Source: Woronichinia naegeliana WA131 (GTDB taxonomy: Bacteria > Cyanobacteriota > Cyanobacteriia > Cyanobacteriales > Microcystaceae). Taken from it: 64,000 nucleotides of DNA. The position numbers and the translations under genes were made by a program. Position 1 is the stretch's first letter. The number at the start of each line of letters is the position of its first letter. Shown here piece after piece: positions 44,652 to 53,399 of the stretch. The stretch lies in the NCBI GenBank assembly GCA_025370055.1, contig CP073041.1, forward strand, positions 6,108,272 to 6,172,271. Reading direction: 5' to 3'. Under the pieces are notes generated by a model. That model saw only the letters and a program-made list of their open reading frames with translations. It had not been told where the DNA came from and ran no database searches.

Positions 44652-44882
44652 GATTTAAAATCATTTCCTAAAGTAACAAAAGAGAGTTATCGTGATTCTC
44701 TTGAATTTTCTCATAAAAATTATAAGCTCTATTTAGCAGTGATAACTTCAATATTTAATACGTTCTTTCAAAGAAAATTTATTCAGGCTGTCATTAGGCA
44801 TCATCAAATTAACTTTATTGTTTTCAATGGTAAAAAAGAGGAAATTACTTCATGGATAAAATTACAAAATATCGAGGATTAA
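44652..44882 (+). pseudogene. xisH remnant preceding xisI
   Basis: One open frame reads DLKSFPKVTKESYRDSLEFSHKNYKLYLAVI followed by FFQRKFIQAVIRHHQINFIVFN and EEITSWIK. This matches the C-terminal half of XisH (LYLAV... FFxRKFxQ... HHQI... EEIxxWI). A stop codon lies just before DLKSF, and the N-terminal nuclease-like half is absent or unreadable in 44493-44651, which otherwise shows nothing. It overlaps the start of xisI by about 30 bp, as in normal xisH-xisI pairs. Confidence 0.65.
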
Positions 44883-45193
44883 TCAAGGATATTCTCACAC
44901 AGTATGATCAATTGGTGCATAAATCCCCAGATTATGATGCTGAAACTTGTTTAGTATTTGATGAAAACCAAGATCATTATATTTGGTTAACTGTTGATTG
45001 GCAAGATGATAAACGGAGAAAGTCAACTCATGTTCATGTCCGCATTAAAAACGGAAAAATTTACATTGAGGAGGATTGGACGGAAGAAGGAATTGCGACT
45101 GAATTACTCAGGGAAGGTGTACCGAAGGAGGATATTGTTTTGGCGTTCCATGCTCCTGAAACTCGTAAGTTAAATGAGTTTGCTGTTGCTTAA
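44852..45193 (+). CDS. xisI: XisI-like fdxN excision controlling factor
   Basis: The 113-residue protein matches Xis[19 protein letters not shown] at the start, [34 protein letters not shown] in the centre and [18 protein letters not shown] at the end. In heterocyst-formers XisH and XisI are required for fdxN-element excision. In other cyanobacteria the pair is abundant, often in many copies, with unknown role. It is full-length although its xisH partner is degraded. Confidence 0.9.
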   Translation: MDKITKYRGLIKDILTQYDQLVHKSPDYDAETCLVFDENQDHYIWLTVDWQDDKRRKSTHVHVRIKNGKIYIEEDWTEEGIATELLREGVPKEDIVLAFHAPETRKLNEFAVA

Positions 45194-45291
45194 GATTAAG
45201 TGTCTCAATGGTTTGGACTATGTTTCTATGAATGGGATGTGTGAGGAGTTTACCTAATTTACCCAGAATTGAGGATATTTTGGGGATAACT

Positions 45292-45400
45292 AATCAGTAA
45301 GGTGGAGATAAATTAATCTGTTTCTATTGCAGACCTTGAATCTCACGATAAATTTCATCTAGGGGAGATTGATAAACAGGTAGCTCAGGTTCATCGGGAC
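45292..45400. repeat. Direct repeat of KGK gene 3' ends (partner at 45709-45819)
   Basis: About 105 bp from aatcagtaaggt through the stop codon to gggagattgataaacagg is nearly identical in both places, including sequence beyond the stop codons. Identity in the untranslated part points to a recent tandem duplication or conversion event rather than protein-level selection. Confidence 0.85.
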
Positions 45401-45692
45401 AAAACTCTATTGTCATTTTGACTCGAACCTTGCCTTTTTTCCAACTTGATTCACCTAATTTTAAAATCTCACAGTCTAAACCTTCCTCAATCCATTTTTT
45501 TCTTTTGCCTAAATTTACATCATCTTCTAATTGTTGAATATTACTAACGTTTAATACATCACAAATCATCCGATTTCTAACCCACTGGGCTTTAACCATA
45601 GGATCAGAAATCAGAAGAGAGTTAGGTGAGTTTTCTTTTAAAACAATGATAGTTTCCATGTTGGAAATTTCAACAAAATTTTGTTCTTCCAT
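45324..45692 (-). CDS. KGK-domain protein (copy 1)
   Basis: The start ATG 45692 follows a ggag site; the frame runs back to GTG 45704. The roughly 122-residue product contains the KGK core (LGKRKKWIEEGLDCEILKLGESSWKKGKVRVKMTIEFCPDEPE), a domain found mainly in cyanobacteria with no established function. The last 22 residues (from PVYQSPLDEI) are identical to those of the neighbouring paralogue at 45742. It is the downstream member of a tandem pair. Confidence 0.75.
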   Translation of the reverse strand: MEEQNFVEISNMETIIVLKENSPNSLLISDPMVKAQWVRNRMICDVLNVSNIQQLEDDVNLGKRKKWIEEGLDCEILKLGESSWKKGKVRVKMTIEFCPDEPELPVYQSPLDEIYREIQGLQ

Positions 45693-45741
45693 GTTAAGCT
45701 CCACAAATAATCAGTAAGGTTGACGATAAATTAATCTGTTT

Positions 45742-46107
45742 CTATTGCAGACCTTGAATCTCACGATAAATTTCATCTAGGGGAGATTGATAAACAGGTG
45801 TCTCAGATTCATCGGGAATAAATTCGACAGATACTTTTATTTTCAATTTTCCTTTTTGCCAGCCATTAGTTCCAGCCTTTAACATTTTACAATCGACACC
45901 TTCATTAAACCAAACATCTCGTTTGATCTTCATTTTGTTTCCTATCTCTCGATACTTTAAATGATCAATCAATTTTTGCTGTATTGGTTCTTCAAATGAA
46001 TCTTCTAGCGCAAACTTTAGATCTTTAGATTTAACTAACTGATTAAAAATTTCTAGCACATCATCCTCATTCAGCGTTTCTAGATAACGATTATAGTTGA
46101 GCGGCAT
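45742..46107 (-). CDS. KGK-domain protein (copy 2)
   Basis: This 121-residue paralogue of the preceding gene carries GNKMKIKRDVWFNEGVDCKMLKAGTNGWQKGKLKIKVSVEFIPDE, again with the KGK signature. Upstream the two proteins diverge strongly while their ends are identical, which suggests gene conversion or duplication with selection at the C-terminus. No membrane segment or catalytic motif is visible. It may be cotranscribed with copy 1. Confidence 0.75.
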   Translation of the reverse strand: MPLNYNRYLETLNEDDVLEIFNQLVKSKDLKFALEDSFEEPIQQKLIDHLKYREIGNKMKIKRDVWFNEGVDCKMLKAGTNGWQKGKLKIKVSVEFIPDESETPVYQSPLDEIYREIQGLQ

Positions 46108-46255
46108 AATATATAAAACTCCTGATTAAGCTGAAATAATGGCTGTAAATAAATAATAGCTTAAGAGCATCACTGTACAAGAGCAATACTCCTAAGCTTT
46201 ATTGTACCGGAAAAAATGAAGACAAAGATTAACTAAACATTAAAATCTTGATCTT

Positions 46256-48748
46256 TTAAATTTCTTCCATTGAGTAACCCTCCCAATCTGAATCGATTTC
46301 TTCTTTAATTTCTACAAACTCCGCATCTGTCACTTCTTTCACTTCTACAACAGAAGACAGTGTATCAGTATCAGTATTGGTGATGAGCGGTAACTGATCG
46401 GCAATTTGCATCGCCTTTAAACAATCATTAATGCCCTCAATACTTTGCTGATAGAGATCGATTTTTTGTTGAATCTCTGCCTGGAGTCGAGAATTACGGG
46501 CAATCTTTTCCTCAGCCTCCTGTTCCAAAGTTTTTTCCAAATAAGACCGTGCCACATCATACTGATTTAAAATCGTTGCAGCTTGCTCGGCTGCCTTGGG
46601 CAATAGATGAGTTTTCAGGGCATTGTTAATCGTTTGGCGGAAATTTTTGCGAACTGTTGCAAACACCTTTTGTTCAAAATCTAACTTTAATAGCTGCTTA
46701 ATCGCGGGTTCCGCTTCCACGATCGCCTGAATATCGTAACCTTGAGAAGTTTGTTGTAACGTTTGACGGAAATGGTAGATCGAAAAAGTTCCCTCATCAT
46801 AAAAACGAGGACTTTCTAACACATAGCGATCGCATTCTGTTCGGGCCGCTCCGACCAATACCTTGGTTACATCCTCTTTAACTTGTTTTAAACAAACCTC
46901 AATACCCGCATCATTCCCCAACAAACGATAAACTTGATGATAGCAATCGGCCTTATGGAGACGATCAAAAAGACGTTGAAAGAAATCCTTCATCATACTT
47001 TCTACACTATCCACCAGCGTATCTTCTAATTCATTGGCAAGATAATACAATGCCTCAACTAAAATAGCAATTAAGGGCGCAGTGGCATTTCGTTCATGGC
47101 TTCGGGTCGCACGACTGTGGGCATTTTTAACCGAAAAAGTCGTGATCAATTCCTGTAAACGAGTTAACAGACGAGCCTTAAGACGGAGAAAATCTTCATC
47201 AAACGCTTTATCTTCATTGGTGACAACATCATTAACCTGTTCAGCAATAAAGATCTGAAAAGCAACACCTAACTCCTGCATTGTTTGATTAAGGGCCGTG
47301 AGTTCCTGAGCCTTCATTGCCTCAATTTCACGAGGTTGGCTATCTAATTTACGATACTCCTCTAGATAAAATTGTCGTAAAACAATGCACAACGGTTGCA
47401 GATCATTTGCTAAATTAGCAAACAGTTCGGGATACTTTTCTTCCGTCAAATAAAGACTAATCGCACTGCGAAAAGATTCAATGCCACTGTCATTAATTAA
47501 TTGCTCAATTAAGGGCTTACCCCACTCGCCTAAAATACGGACATAGTTTTCGTTAGAGGTTTCATAGCCATTAACAGATACCCTCAGTTGCGTTGTCAGC
47601 AATTTCCCAGAGTTAGCACAATAATTATTAAACTCACTGACAAATTGGGGCGTTTCTTCTTCTCCTCCTAGCCCTTTCACACTCTCAGCAAAAATAGAAT
47701 CTAAGCCAAAGCGATCGCGACTGGAAGTGTTTTTAATTTGACTCCCATAAAAACCGAGCAAACCACTGGTTTTATAAAGGCGTGCATTGTCCCGAAATTC
47801 CGTCTGAATTAAAGCATCTAAACGTTGTCGTAATTGAGCCGCATACCAGGTTTCATCAATGCGATTAAACACATAGAAAACTCGATTGCGAATGCCTGGA
47901 TTATTGCGAATCCGTTCTAATAGTTCCGTTTCTTCCGTAGCCAAATCTCCGGCGGCGGCAGCTTTCAAAACACAAACCACAGCAGAAGTATTCGGATCTT
48001 CAATTTTGCGGTAGGCCAATTCCTTATCTTTTTGAACTGGAGCATCAATCCCTGGCAAATCCACTAAAACATTACCATCTTCGAGCAAAGAATGATAACA
48101 GTGATAATCTAAACGCTTTAAGACCGCACTATTAATCCCCTGCCTGGCATAACTGGCTGCCTCGGAAAGGTTAGAAAAATTTAACTGATCCATTGAATAA
48201 ATGCTATTCTGCACCGTCTGAATCCGTTCTCGATTGTGGACATAACCGTCCAATAGCATCAGTAAAGCATTCGCTTGTTTAGCTCGCTCTGTTTTGACCT
48301 TGCCCCCTTCTTCGTTGATAATACGTTGACAGGATTGTTTTAAAAGCTCAACTGCATCGTGTTGATTAATATTGAACTCGCCTTTTAACTGCAATCGTTG
48401 ACAAAGGGCCACAGCCTGTTCTCGAATTTCTACCTCACTCAGGAAGGTTAATACAACTTTTTCTTGGTTCGGTTTTGCGTACTCAATATGACACTCTGTT
48501 CCGGTGGCATGACCCTCAGCACTGTAGAGCAATTCCCGTTCCAAAAGCGCGTTAATTAACATCGACTTGCCCGCACTAAAGGCCCCGGCAAAAACAATTT
48601 CAAAATTGGGCGACAAGACTTTACCGAGAGTGGTTTCGATGACACTGGTGTCCTGTTGGCTTCTCAGGGTTGATTCCTGACGTAACAAGGCAATTAATTG
48701 GTTTACCTGTTCGCGCAGATGTTGGCATTGGGGTGCGATTTCTGTCAT
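46256..48748 (-). CDS. Bacterial dynamin-like GTPase
   Basis: The 830-residue protein has a P-loop GAFSAGKS at residues 55-62 (EIVFAGAFSAGKSMLINALL), a G2 threonine in GHATGTECHIEYA, G3 VDLPGIDAP and G4-like FNRIDE. The remainder is long, helical and partly coiled coil (EKTLEQEAEEKIARNSRLQAEIQQK). The dynamin superfamily hydrolyses GTP to remodel membranes; a cyanobacterial relative, the Nostoc BDLP, tubulates lipid. A paddle or membrane helix cannot be picked out with confidence. The gene stands alone with an acidic C-terminus (VVEVKEVTDAEFVEIKEE). Confidence 0.85.
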   Translation of the reverse strand: MTEIAPQCQHLREQVNQLIALLRQESTLRSQQDTSVIETTLGKVLSPNFEIVFAGAFSAGKSMLINALLERELLYSAEGHATGTECHIEYAKPNQEKVVLTFLSEVEIREQAVALCQRLQLKGEFNINQHDAVELLKQSCQRIINEEGGKVKTERAKQANALLMLLDGYVHNRERIQTVQNSIYSMDQLNFSNLSEAASYARQGINSAVLKRLDYHCYHSLLEDGNVLVDLPGIDAPVQKDKELAYRKIEDPNTSAVVCVLKAAAAGDLATEETELLERIRNNPGIRNRVFYVFNRIDETWYAAQLRQRLDALIQTEFRDNARLYKTSGLLGFYGSQIKNTSSRDRFGLDSIFAESVKGLGGEEETPQFVSEFNNYCANSGKLLTTQLRVSVNGYETSNENYVRILGEWGKPLIEQLINDSGIESFRSAISLYLTEEKYPELFANLANDLQPLCIVLRQFYLEEYRKLDSQPREIEAMKAQELTALNQTMQELGVAFQIFIAEQVNDVVTNEDKAFDEDFLRLKARLLTRLQELITTFSVKNAHSRATRSHERNATAPLIAILVEALYYLANELEDTLVDSVESMMKDFFQRLFDRLHKADCYHQVYRLLGNDAGIEVCLKQVKEDVTKVLVGAARTECDRYVLESPRFYDEGTFSIYHFRQTLQQTSQGYDIQAIVEAEPAIKQLLKLDFEQKVFATVRKNFRQTINNALKTHLLPKAAEQAATILNQYDVARSYLEKTLEQEAEEKIARNSRLQAEIQQKIDLYQQSIEGINDCLKAMQIADQLPLITNTDTDTLSSVVEVKEVTDAEFVEIKEEIDSDWEGYSMEEI

Positions 48749-48852
48749 ACAAACCTCAAAAAGTTCCTGCTTTTATAATACAAGATTATGCTTTTGCTCT
48801 GGGGATTCGGCCCTACTTTTCACAAAAATTGATAAATTGCTTGCGTTTTTAA

Positions 48853-49029
48853 TTGAAACCCGTAGCTTTTGAGACTGTCCCCTTGTTTGTCGAAGCCGTA
48901 TTATATCGATATAGAGCGGGCATTCCTTGGAGAGACTTACCCGAAAGGTTTGGAGATTTTCGAGTGATTCACACGCGTTTTACTCGTTGGACGAAATCAG
49001 GGGTGTGGGAAAAGGGGTTCAAGTACTTA
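48853..49029 (+). pseudogene. IS5-family transposase fragment, cut by a MITE
   Basis: LFVEAVLYRYRAGIPWRDLPERFGDFRVIHTRFTRWTKSGVWEK is the N-terminal domain of IS5/IS1031-type transposases. The reading then runs into the MITE at 49030 and no catalytic core is found beyond it. Residues before LFVEAV do not match, so the 5' end is also lost. The flanking stretches 48749-48852 and 49240-49434 show nothing recognisable. Confidence 0.75.
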
Positions 49030-49239
49030 GGGCTTGCTGAATAAGTATAGAACCCTTGCCGGATAATGCTTTCAAGCATTTTAAAAACGATCAGGTGCAA
49101 GGTTATTTCCTTTGGAGGCTCAAAGCCCATGCACGTCGTTGGAAAACTGGGGGTTGAAATTGGAAACAACTCTCTGAAGTCACCATTTTTCGCCTCCTGT
49201 GGCATCTAGGTTCGTTTTGTGGACTTTTTCAGCAGACCC
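49030..49239. mobile_element. 210-bp MITE, sister of the one at 24909
   Basis: Ends gggcttgctgaataag and ctttttcagcagaccc are inverted repeats like those of the IS at 12633. The interior is homologous to the MITE in guanine deaminase over its full length (both 210 bp). Flanks are tactta and taaata, which do not form an exact 6-bp duplication, so the site may have mutated or recombined. Confidence 0.85.
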
Positions 49240-49434
49240 TAAATAAATCGGAATGGTCGAATCAGGCTCCCCCCCGCATCGTGTCTGCTGTCCCAGAACC
49301 GCTCCCGCCCCCAGAACCCAGACGAAGACCCACCAGTCTGGATATGGGAACCCTCTGGTAGAAACAATACATCCCAGATACAACCTTCTTCTCTAAAATA
49401 GAAAGTGAAATTGTAACAAATTGTTAAGAAGTTC

Positions 49435-50334
49435 ATGGCTGATCAATTAATTCGAGCAACCGCCGCTGGTGGAGGCATTCGGGCCGTTGGTGTTATTTCG
49501 ACTCGTCTGGTGGAAGAAGCACGGCAACGACATCAATTATCCTACGTGGCAACGGCGGCTCTAGGGCGAACCATGTCAGCAGGTTTACTCTTAGCATCTA
49601 GTATGAAACGGGAAGGCGCACGGGTTAATCTCCGTATTAAGGGAAATGGCCCTTTACAAGGATTATTCGTCGATGCAGGGGTCGATGGAACAGTACGAGG
49701 CTATGTTTTTAATCCTCAGATCGAATTACCGCCCAATGCGTTGGGAAAATTAGATGTGGGAGGCGCGATCGGTTCAGAAGGCTTTCTTTATGTGGTACGT
49801 GATATTGGCTATGGCTATCCTTACTCCAGCACAGTCGAATTGGTTTCAGGTGAAATTGGCGATGATGTCACTCACTATTTAGCCAATTCAGAACAAACCC
49901 CCTCGGCTCTCTTGTTAGGTGTATTTGTAGGAGCGCAGGGGGTTACGGCTAGTGGGGGCTTATTACTACAGGTGATGCCTAAGGCCGCACGGGATGAAGA
50001 ATTGATCGCCACCTTAGAGTCACGGATATTAAGCTTAAAAGGATTTACCCCCTTATTGCAGTCTGGAAAATCTTTAACCGATATTTTTGAAGAATTATTA
50101 GGGGATCTCGATCTTGTTATTTTCCCCGATACACAATTAGTGCGTTTTGACTGTCGCTGTTCTTTTGATCGGGTTTTAGGAGCCTTAAAAATGCTAGGGG
50201 AAGTCGAGCTTCAGGACATGATCGAAAAGGATGATGGCGCGAAGGCCACCTGTGAATTTTGTGGTGAAATTTATCAAGCTAGTAGCGATCACCTAGCCCA
50301 ACTGATTCAGGATTTACAAGCTGATTGTGTTTAA
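49435..50334 (+). CDS. hslO: Hsp33 redox-regulated chaperone
   Basis: The 299-residue protein has the Hsp33 start (DQLIRATAAGGGIRAVGVISTRLVEEA) and the RTMSAGLLLASSMK and IKGNGPLQGLFVDA blocks. The C-terminal zinc centre is complete, with CxC (FDCRCSF, about 240) and CxxC (CEFCGEIYQ, about 274). Oxidation releases zinc and activates holdase function in the cytosol. The ATG at 49435 gives the standard N-terminus. Upstream sequence is transposon debris, so its promoter lies in a rearranged region. Confidence 0.95.
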   Translation: MADQLIRATAAGGGIRAVGVISTRLVEEARQRHQLSYVATAALGRTMSAGLLLASSMKREGARVNLRIKGNGPLQGLFVDAGVDGTVRGYVFNPQIELPPNALGKLDVGGAIGSEGFLYVVRDIGYGYPYSSTVELVSGEIGDDVTHYLANSEQTPSALLLGVFVGAQGVTASGGLLLQVMPKAARDEELIATLESRILSLKGFTPLLQSGKSLTDIFEELLGDLDLVIFPDTQLVRFDCRCSFDRVLGALKMLGEVELQDMIEKDDGAKATCEFCGEIYQASSDHLAQLIQDLQADCV

Positions 50335-50695
50335 AACTAATACAGTTAACAACGAAAAATGATCCGTTGTCATTCAATAACCAAGGGGATTTTTGGGTTC
50401 TCTTGGTTTGATGGTTTCCTCTCTATCAAAATGGAAAGAATGCGATCGCGGGTGTCAAGAATTAGCGCGCTTTTCCTCGCTGTTTTTTGTCTTAAATGAC
50501 AAATATTAGCCTGGTTTCTTGTCTGTCAATCTCCTGTAAGATAGAGTAATAATCAGTTGAACTCATTTAAATGAACAGAACAAAAGTTCTCCTTGCTGTA
50601 AGTTTTTTGTTGATTATATTTTCTGATGCGATCGCGGAAGTCTTACTGTGCCGTTTCACCGGATAAGCTATCAACGAATTATTTACAAGTGGAAC
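50335..50695 (+). other. Intergenic region with one possible 31-codon ORF
   Basis: A small ORF at 50571-50666 encodes MNRTKVLLAVSFLLIIFSDAIAEVLL..., which resembles a signal peptide but ends after 31 residues. It could be the relic of a secreted protein. No ribosome-binding site stands out. The rest shows weak palindromes (for example acaacg...cgttgt near 50349) and nothing else recognisable. Confidence 0.25.
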
Positions 50696-51778
50696 TCATC
50701 TAGGCGGTTGGTAAACTATCTTGAAAAGTAAATATTTTTTTATATAAATCAGCACTTCTAGCCAGTGATCTGATCGGAAATTGATCATTTTCCATTGCAA
50801 ATACCCTAAGTAATATTGAATAAAGTGACCCAAGAATCGTTTTCTTTTTTGGATAATCCAATTAAATTCTCTTTGTTCTTTTTCTGTAATAGAAATACTA
50901 TCTATTTGCTTAGAAAATGACTCATTCAGTATCCCTAAAACACGTTGTATGTGTATAAAGTTATTAAATGGGATAGCAACATGGTACTTTTGAAGGTTGC
51001 TAATGATCAATTCAAAATTAGCGTTTTGGTTCTGCTGAAATTGTTTTATAATCATGATTATATCAGCCAACCAATATAGAGTAAAATTAAAATCTAATCT
51101 TTTAATCTTTGAACAAATATGAATAATTTGATACGGAAAATCCAAAATGGTAAAATTCAGATCATTGTTATTTAATACAGTAGTTTTAGAGATTAAATTA
51201 TTGTATAGAATACCTTCCCATAAACGCCAGTGTAAATGTAAACTATCACCAACTTCATTCCAAAGATAAATACTAGAATAAAATTCAAAAAATGATTTTT
51301 TAATGATCTCAACTCTAGAATGCCAACCTAACTCATTTAATACTCTAATTGTATTATCAAAATCTTCTACCGGGATCATTAATTCCAGGTTATTAATTAC
51401 GCGATCGCCTAAATTAGAATAAACAGAAAGATTGATTGCCAGATCTCCTAAAACAATGCAAGCAATTCCTGCCTCAGAAAAAGCAGACCAAATCTGAGTT
51501 AACTGATCTAAAAAGAATTGATTTTTATACCAATTTTTGCGATAGACACCTTTCAATTGGGTAATTTCACTATCATTAATCTGATGAATCAATAAATTAC
51601 GATAAAGCAAAGGCAGTAAATGATAGGAGTCTGAGTCAATATTGTCAATATCAACGCGAATTTTCCAATCATGCCAAGCGGTTAAGCATAGAGCCTCATC
51701 ACCTAAAGCCGCTTGTAACAGCAGTTTTTTCTCTACAGACAAGTTGTCTTGATAGTCAATATGAATACTTTTTTGCAT
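50696..51778 (-). CDS. Degenerate nucleotidyltransferase-family protein
   Basis: The 360-residue protein follows the layout of the 'uncharacterised nucleotidyltransferase' family (PF14907-type), as does the gene at 58460: IACIVLGDLAINLSVYSNLGD..., then a paired-helix region and SLHLHWRLWEG. In the functional-looking relative the core is KGAYLAKEVY... MVDIDLLVP; here it is LGDLAINLSVY... INNLELMIP, so both metal-binding aspartates are replaced (N and E). It is the last gene of the minus-strand set, 18 bp after the SDR gene. A regulatory or binding role is possible. Confidence 0.65.
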   Translation of the reverse strand: MQKSIHIDYQDNLSVEKKLLLQAALGDEALCLTAWHDWKIRVDIDNIDSDSYHLLPLLYRNLLIHQINDSEITQLKGVYRKNWYKNQFFLDQLTQIWSAFSEAGIACIVLGDLAINLSVYSNLGDRVINNLELMIPVEDFDNTIRVLNELGWHSRVEIIKKSFFEFYSSIYLWNEVGDSLHLHWRLWEGILYNNLISKTTVLNNNDLNFTILDFPYQIIHICSKIKRLDFNFTLYWLADIIMIIKQFQQNQNANFELIISNLQKYHVAIPFNNFIHIQRVLGILNESFSKQIDSISITEKEQREFNWIIQKRKRFLGHFIQYYLGYLQWKMINFRSDHWLEVLIYIKKYLLFKIVYQPPR

Positions 51779-51796
51779 TGTCTTAATAATGTAAAT

Positions 51797-52681
51797 TTAC
51801 TTACTGGGGTGCAAATAACTAGAATTAACTAAAGAAAATCCATTGTCAATTTTGAGAATAGTTCCCGTTGTAAAGTAAGAAAAATAATCAGCACTTAAAT
51901 AGACTGCCGCTCTACCAATATACTCTGGATTGATTGTGCTTTGACGTAGAGGACTACTTTTATGATAATAAAGATCGCCATTTTCTTGTTCTTTTGTCCA
52001 GCCTGGTGCAATACCATTCACACGAATACCATGCGGGGCTAATTTTAGTGCTAGTTCCTGAATTGTCATAGCGATCGCGGCTTTAGAAGAAGAATAAGCA
52101 ATATCTTGAAAAGTTAAATCTTGATGAATAGAACTGAGAAAAAGAATAGAACCTTGAATTTGATGTTCAATCATTGTTTGAGCAATAGAATAAGTTAGTT
52201 GCAATGGGCCAAATAAATTTGTTTCAAAAACATCCCGAATTAATTGAAGGTCTAGTGGATTAAATTCTGCTGAACGTTGGCCATGGATTCCCACAGAATT
52301 AACCAAAGTATCTATGGTGATATTCTGTTCTTTCAAATCATTAATTAATTTATTAACCTGATCTGGGTTAGAAATATCAGACAAAAAACCTTTGCTGATT
52401 ATACCCAATTGACTTAATTCTTGTTCTAAAAATTGAATTTTATCTACTTGAATATCGGTGAAATAAATATTAGCTCCCTGTTTAGCCATTTCTAGGGCAA
52501 TACTGCGACCAATATTTTGGACAGCCCCAGTAATTAAAACATTTTTATTCGCTAAAATTTTATTGTTGGGATATAATTCCGATGTTCGATCTTGAACTTG
52601 TATTCGATGTAATATTTTTACTCGATTCGGATTTATAAATGTTTTGAGAGTTTCTTGAAGCCGAAATTTTAAACTTACCAT
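51797..52681 (-). CDS. Short-chain dehydrogenase/reductase
   Basis: The 294-residue protein has the SDR Rossmann motif in a variant form (VLITGAVQNIGRSIALEMAKQGANIYFTDI, about 48-77), NSVGIHG for the NNAG motif, a catalytic serine in LFLSSIH, and YSSSKAA for YxxxK. The C-terminal GRAAVYLSADYFSYFTTGTILKIDNGF is typical of classical SDRs. About 45 N-terminal residues precede the fold, longer than usual. It should oxidise or reduce a hydroxyl/keto group using NAD(P)H. Its context suggests tailoring of the product of this gene set. Confidence 0.85.
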   Translation of the reverse strand: MVSLKFRLQETLKTFINPNRVKILHRIQVQDRTSELYPNNKILANKNVLITGAVQNIGRSIALEMAKQGANIYFTDIQVDKIQFLEQELSQLGIISKGFLSDISNPDQVNKLINDLKEQNITIDTLVNSVGIHGQRSAEFNPLDLQLIRDVFETNLFGPLQLTYSIAQTMIEHQIQGSILFLSSIHQDLTFQDIAYSSSKAAIAMTIQELALKLAPHGIRVNGIAPGWTKEQENGDLYYHKSSPLRQSTINPEYIGRAAVYLSADYFSYFTTGTILKIDNGFSLVNSSYLHPSK

Positions 52682-52711
52682 AAAAATCTAAATATCTAGA
52701 AAATGAGCATA

Positions 52712-52906
52712 TTAGGTTTGACGAATAAAATCAACTATTTCTGAATAATCAAGAATATCATCATCTAAATTATCTGAAGATATTTTTTTAAGATTCGTCT
52801 GCATGGGAAAAGTCTCTAACCTCAAGTAATTGAAAGCTTTATCAGCAGTCTTTTGATGATTTTTTGTATTTAATTTATTATCAATTATTGACTGAATATT
52901 TATCAC
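52712..52906 (-). CDS. 64-residue protein of unknown function
   Basis: The product (MINIQSIIDNKLNTKNHQKTADKAFNYLRLETFPMQTNLKKISSDNLDDDILDYSEIVDFIRQT) is hydrophilic with a basic first half and a strongly acidic end (DNLDDDILDYSEIVDF). There is no signal peptide. It lies in line between the glycosyltransferase and the SDR, with 30-40 bp gaps, so it appears to be an operon member. It could be a precursor or carrier peptide, but no known leader motif is recognised. Confidence 0.5.
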   Translation of the reverse strand: MINIQSIIDNKLNTKNHQKTADKAFNYLRLETFPMQTNLKKISSDNLDDDILDYSEIVDFIRQT

Positions 52907-53399
52907 TTTGAATTATATTTTAGGTATTTTTATATTCTTATTGAGCTATGAATTTTCTCTCTTTTTATTTAAAGCTTGCTTAATCACTTGAACATATTCA
53001 CTTTGGCGATCTTTTTTGATAATACCTATGTTGTTTTGATGGATACGTCGTTTAAAAAGAATATTAGGAATGACCATCATCTCAAGATTTAACGCTTTAG
53101 CTCTAATATACCAGTCAATAAATTCCACTCGTTGCCAATGAGAATCAAAATATCCCACGCTTAAAAAAGATTGCTTTTTAATTAACATTGTTCCTCTATG
53201 AATTCCTTGTATAATTTCTTTAGGAATCTCAAATCGTTGTCGGATTACGTTATCCAATTCAGGACTAATAAACTGTTGTACGTGGCCAAATACTATATCT
53301 AAATGAGGATTTTTCGCAAAGCATTGAGATTGGATTATTAACTTGTCTTTTAACCATAAATCATCACTATCTAAAAACGCGAGAAAATCTCCCTGACTT

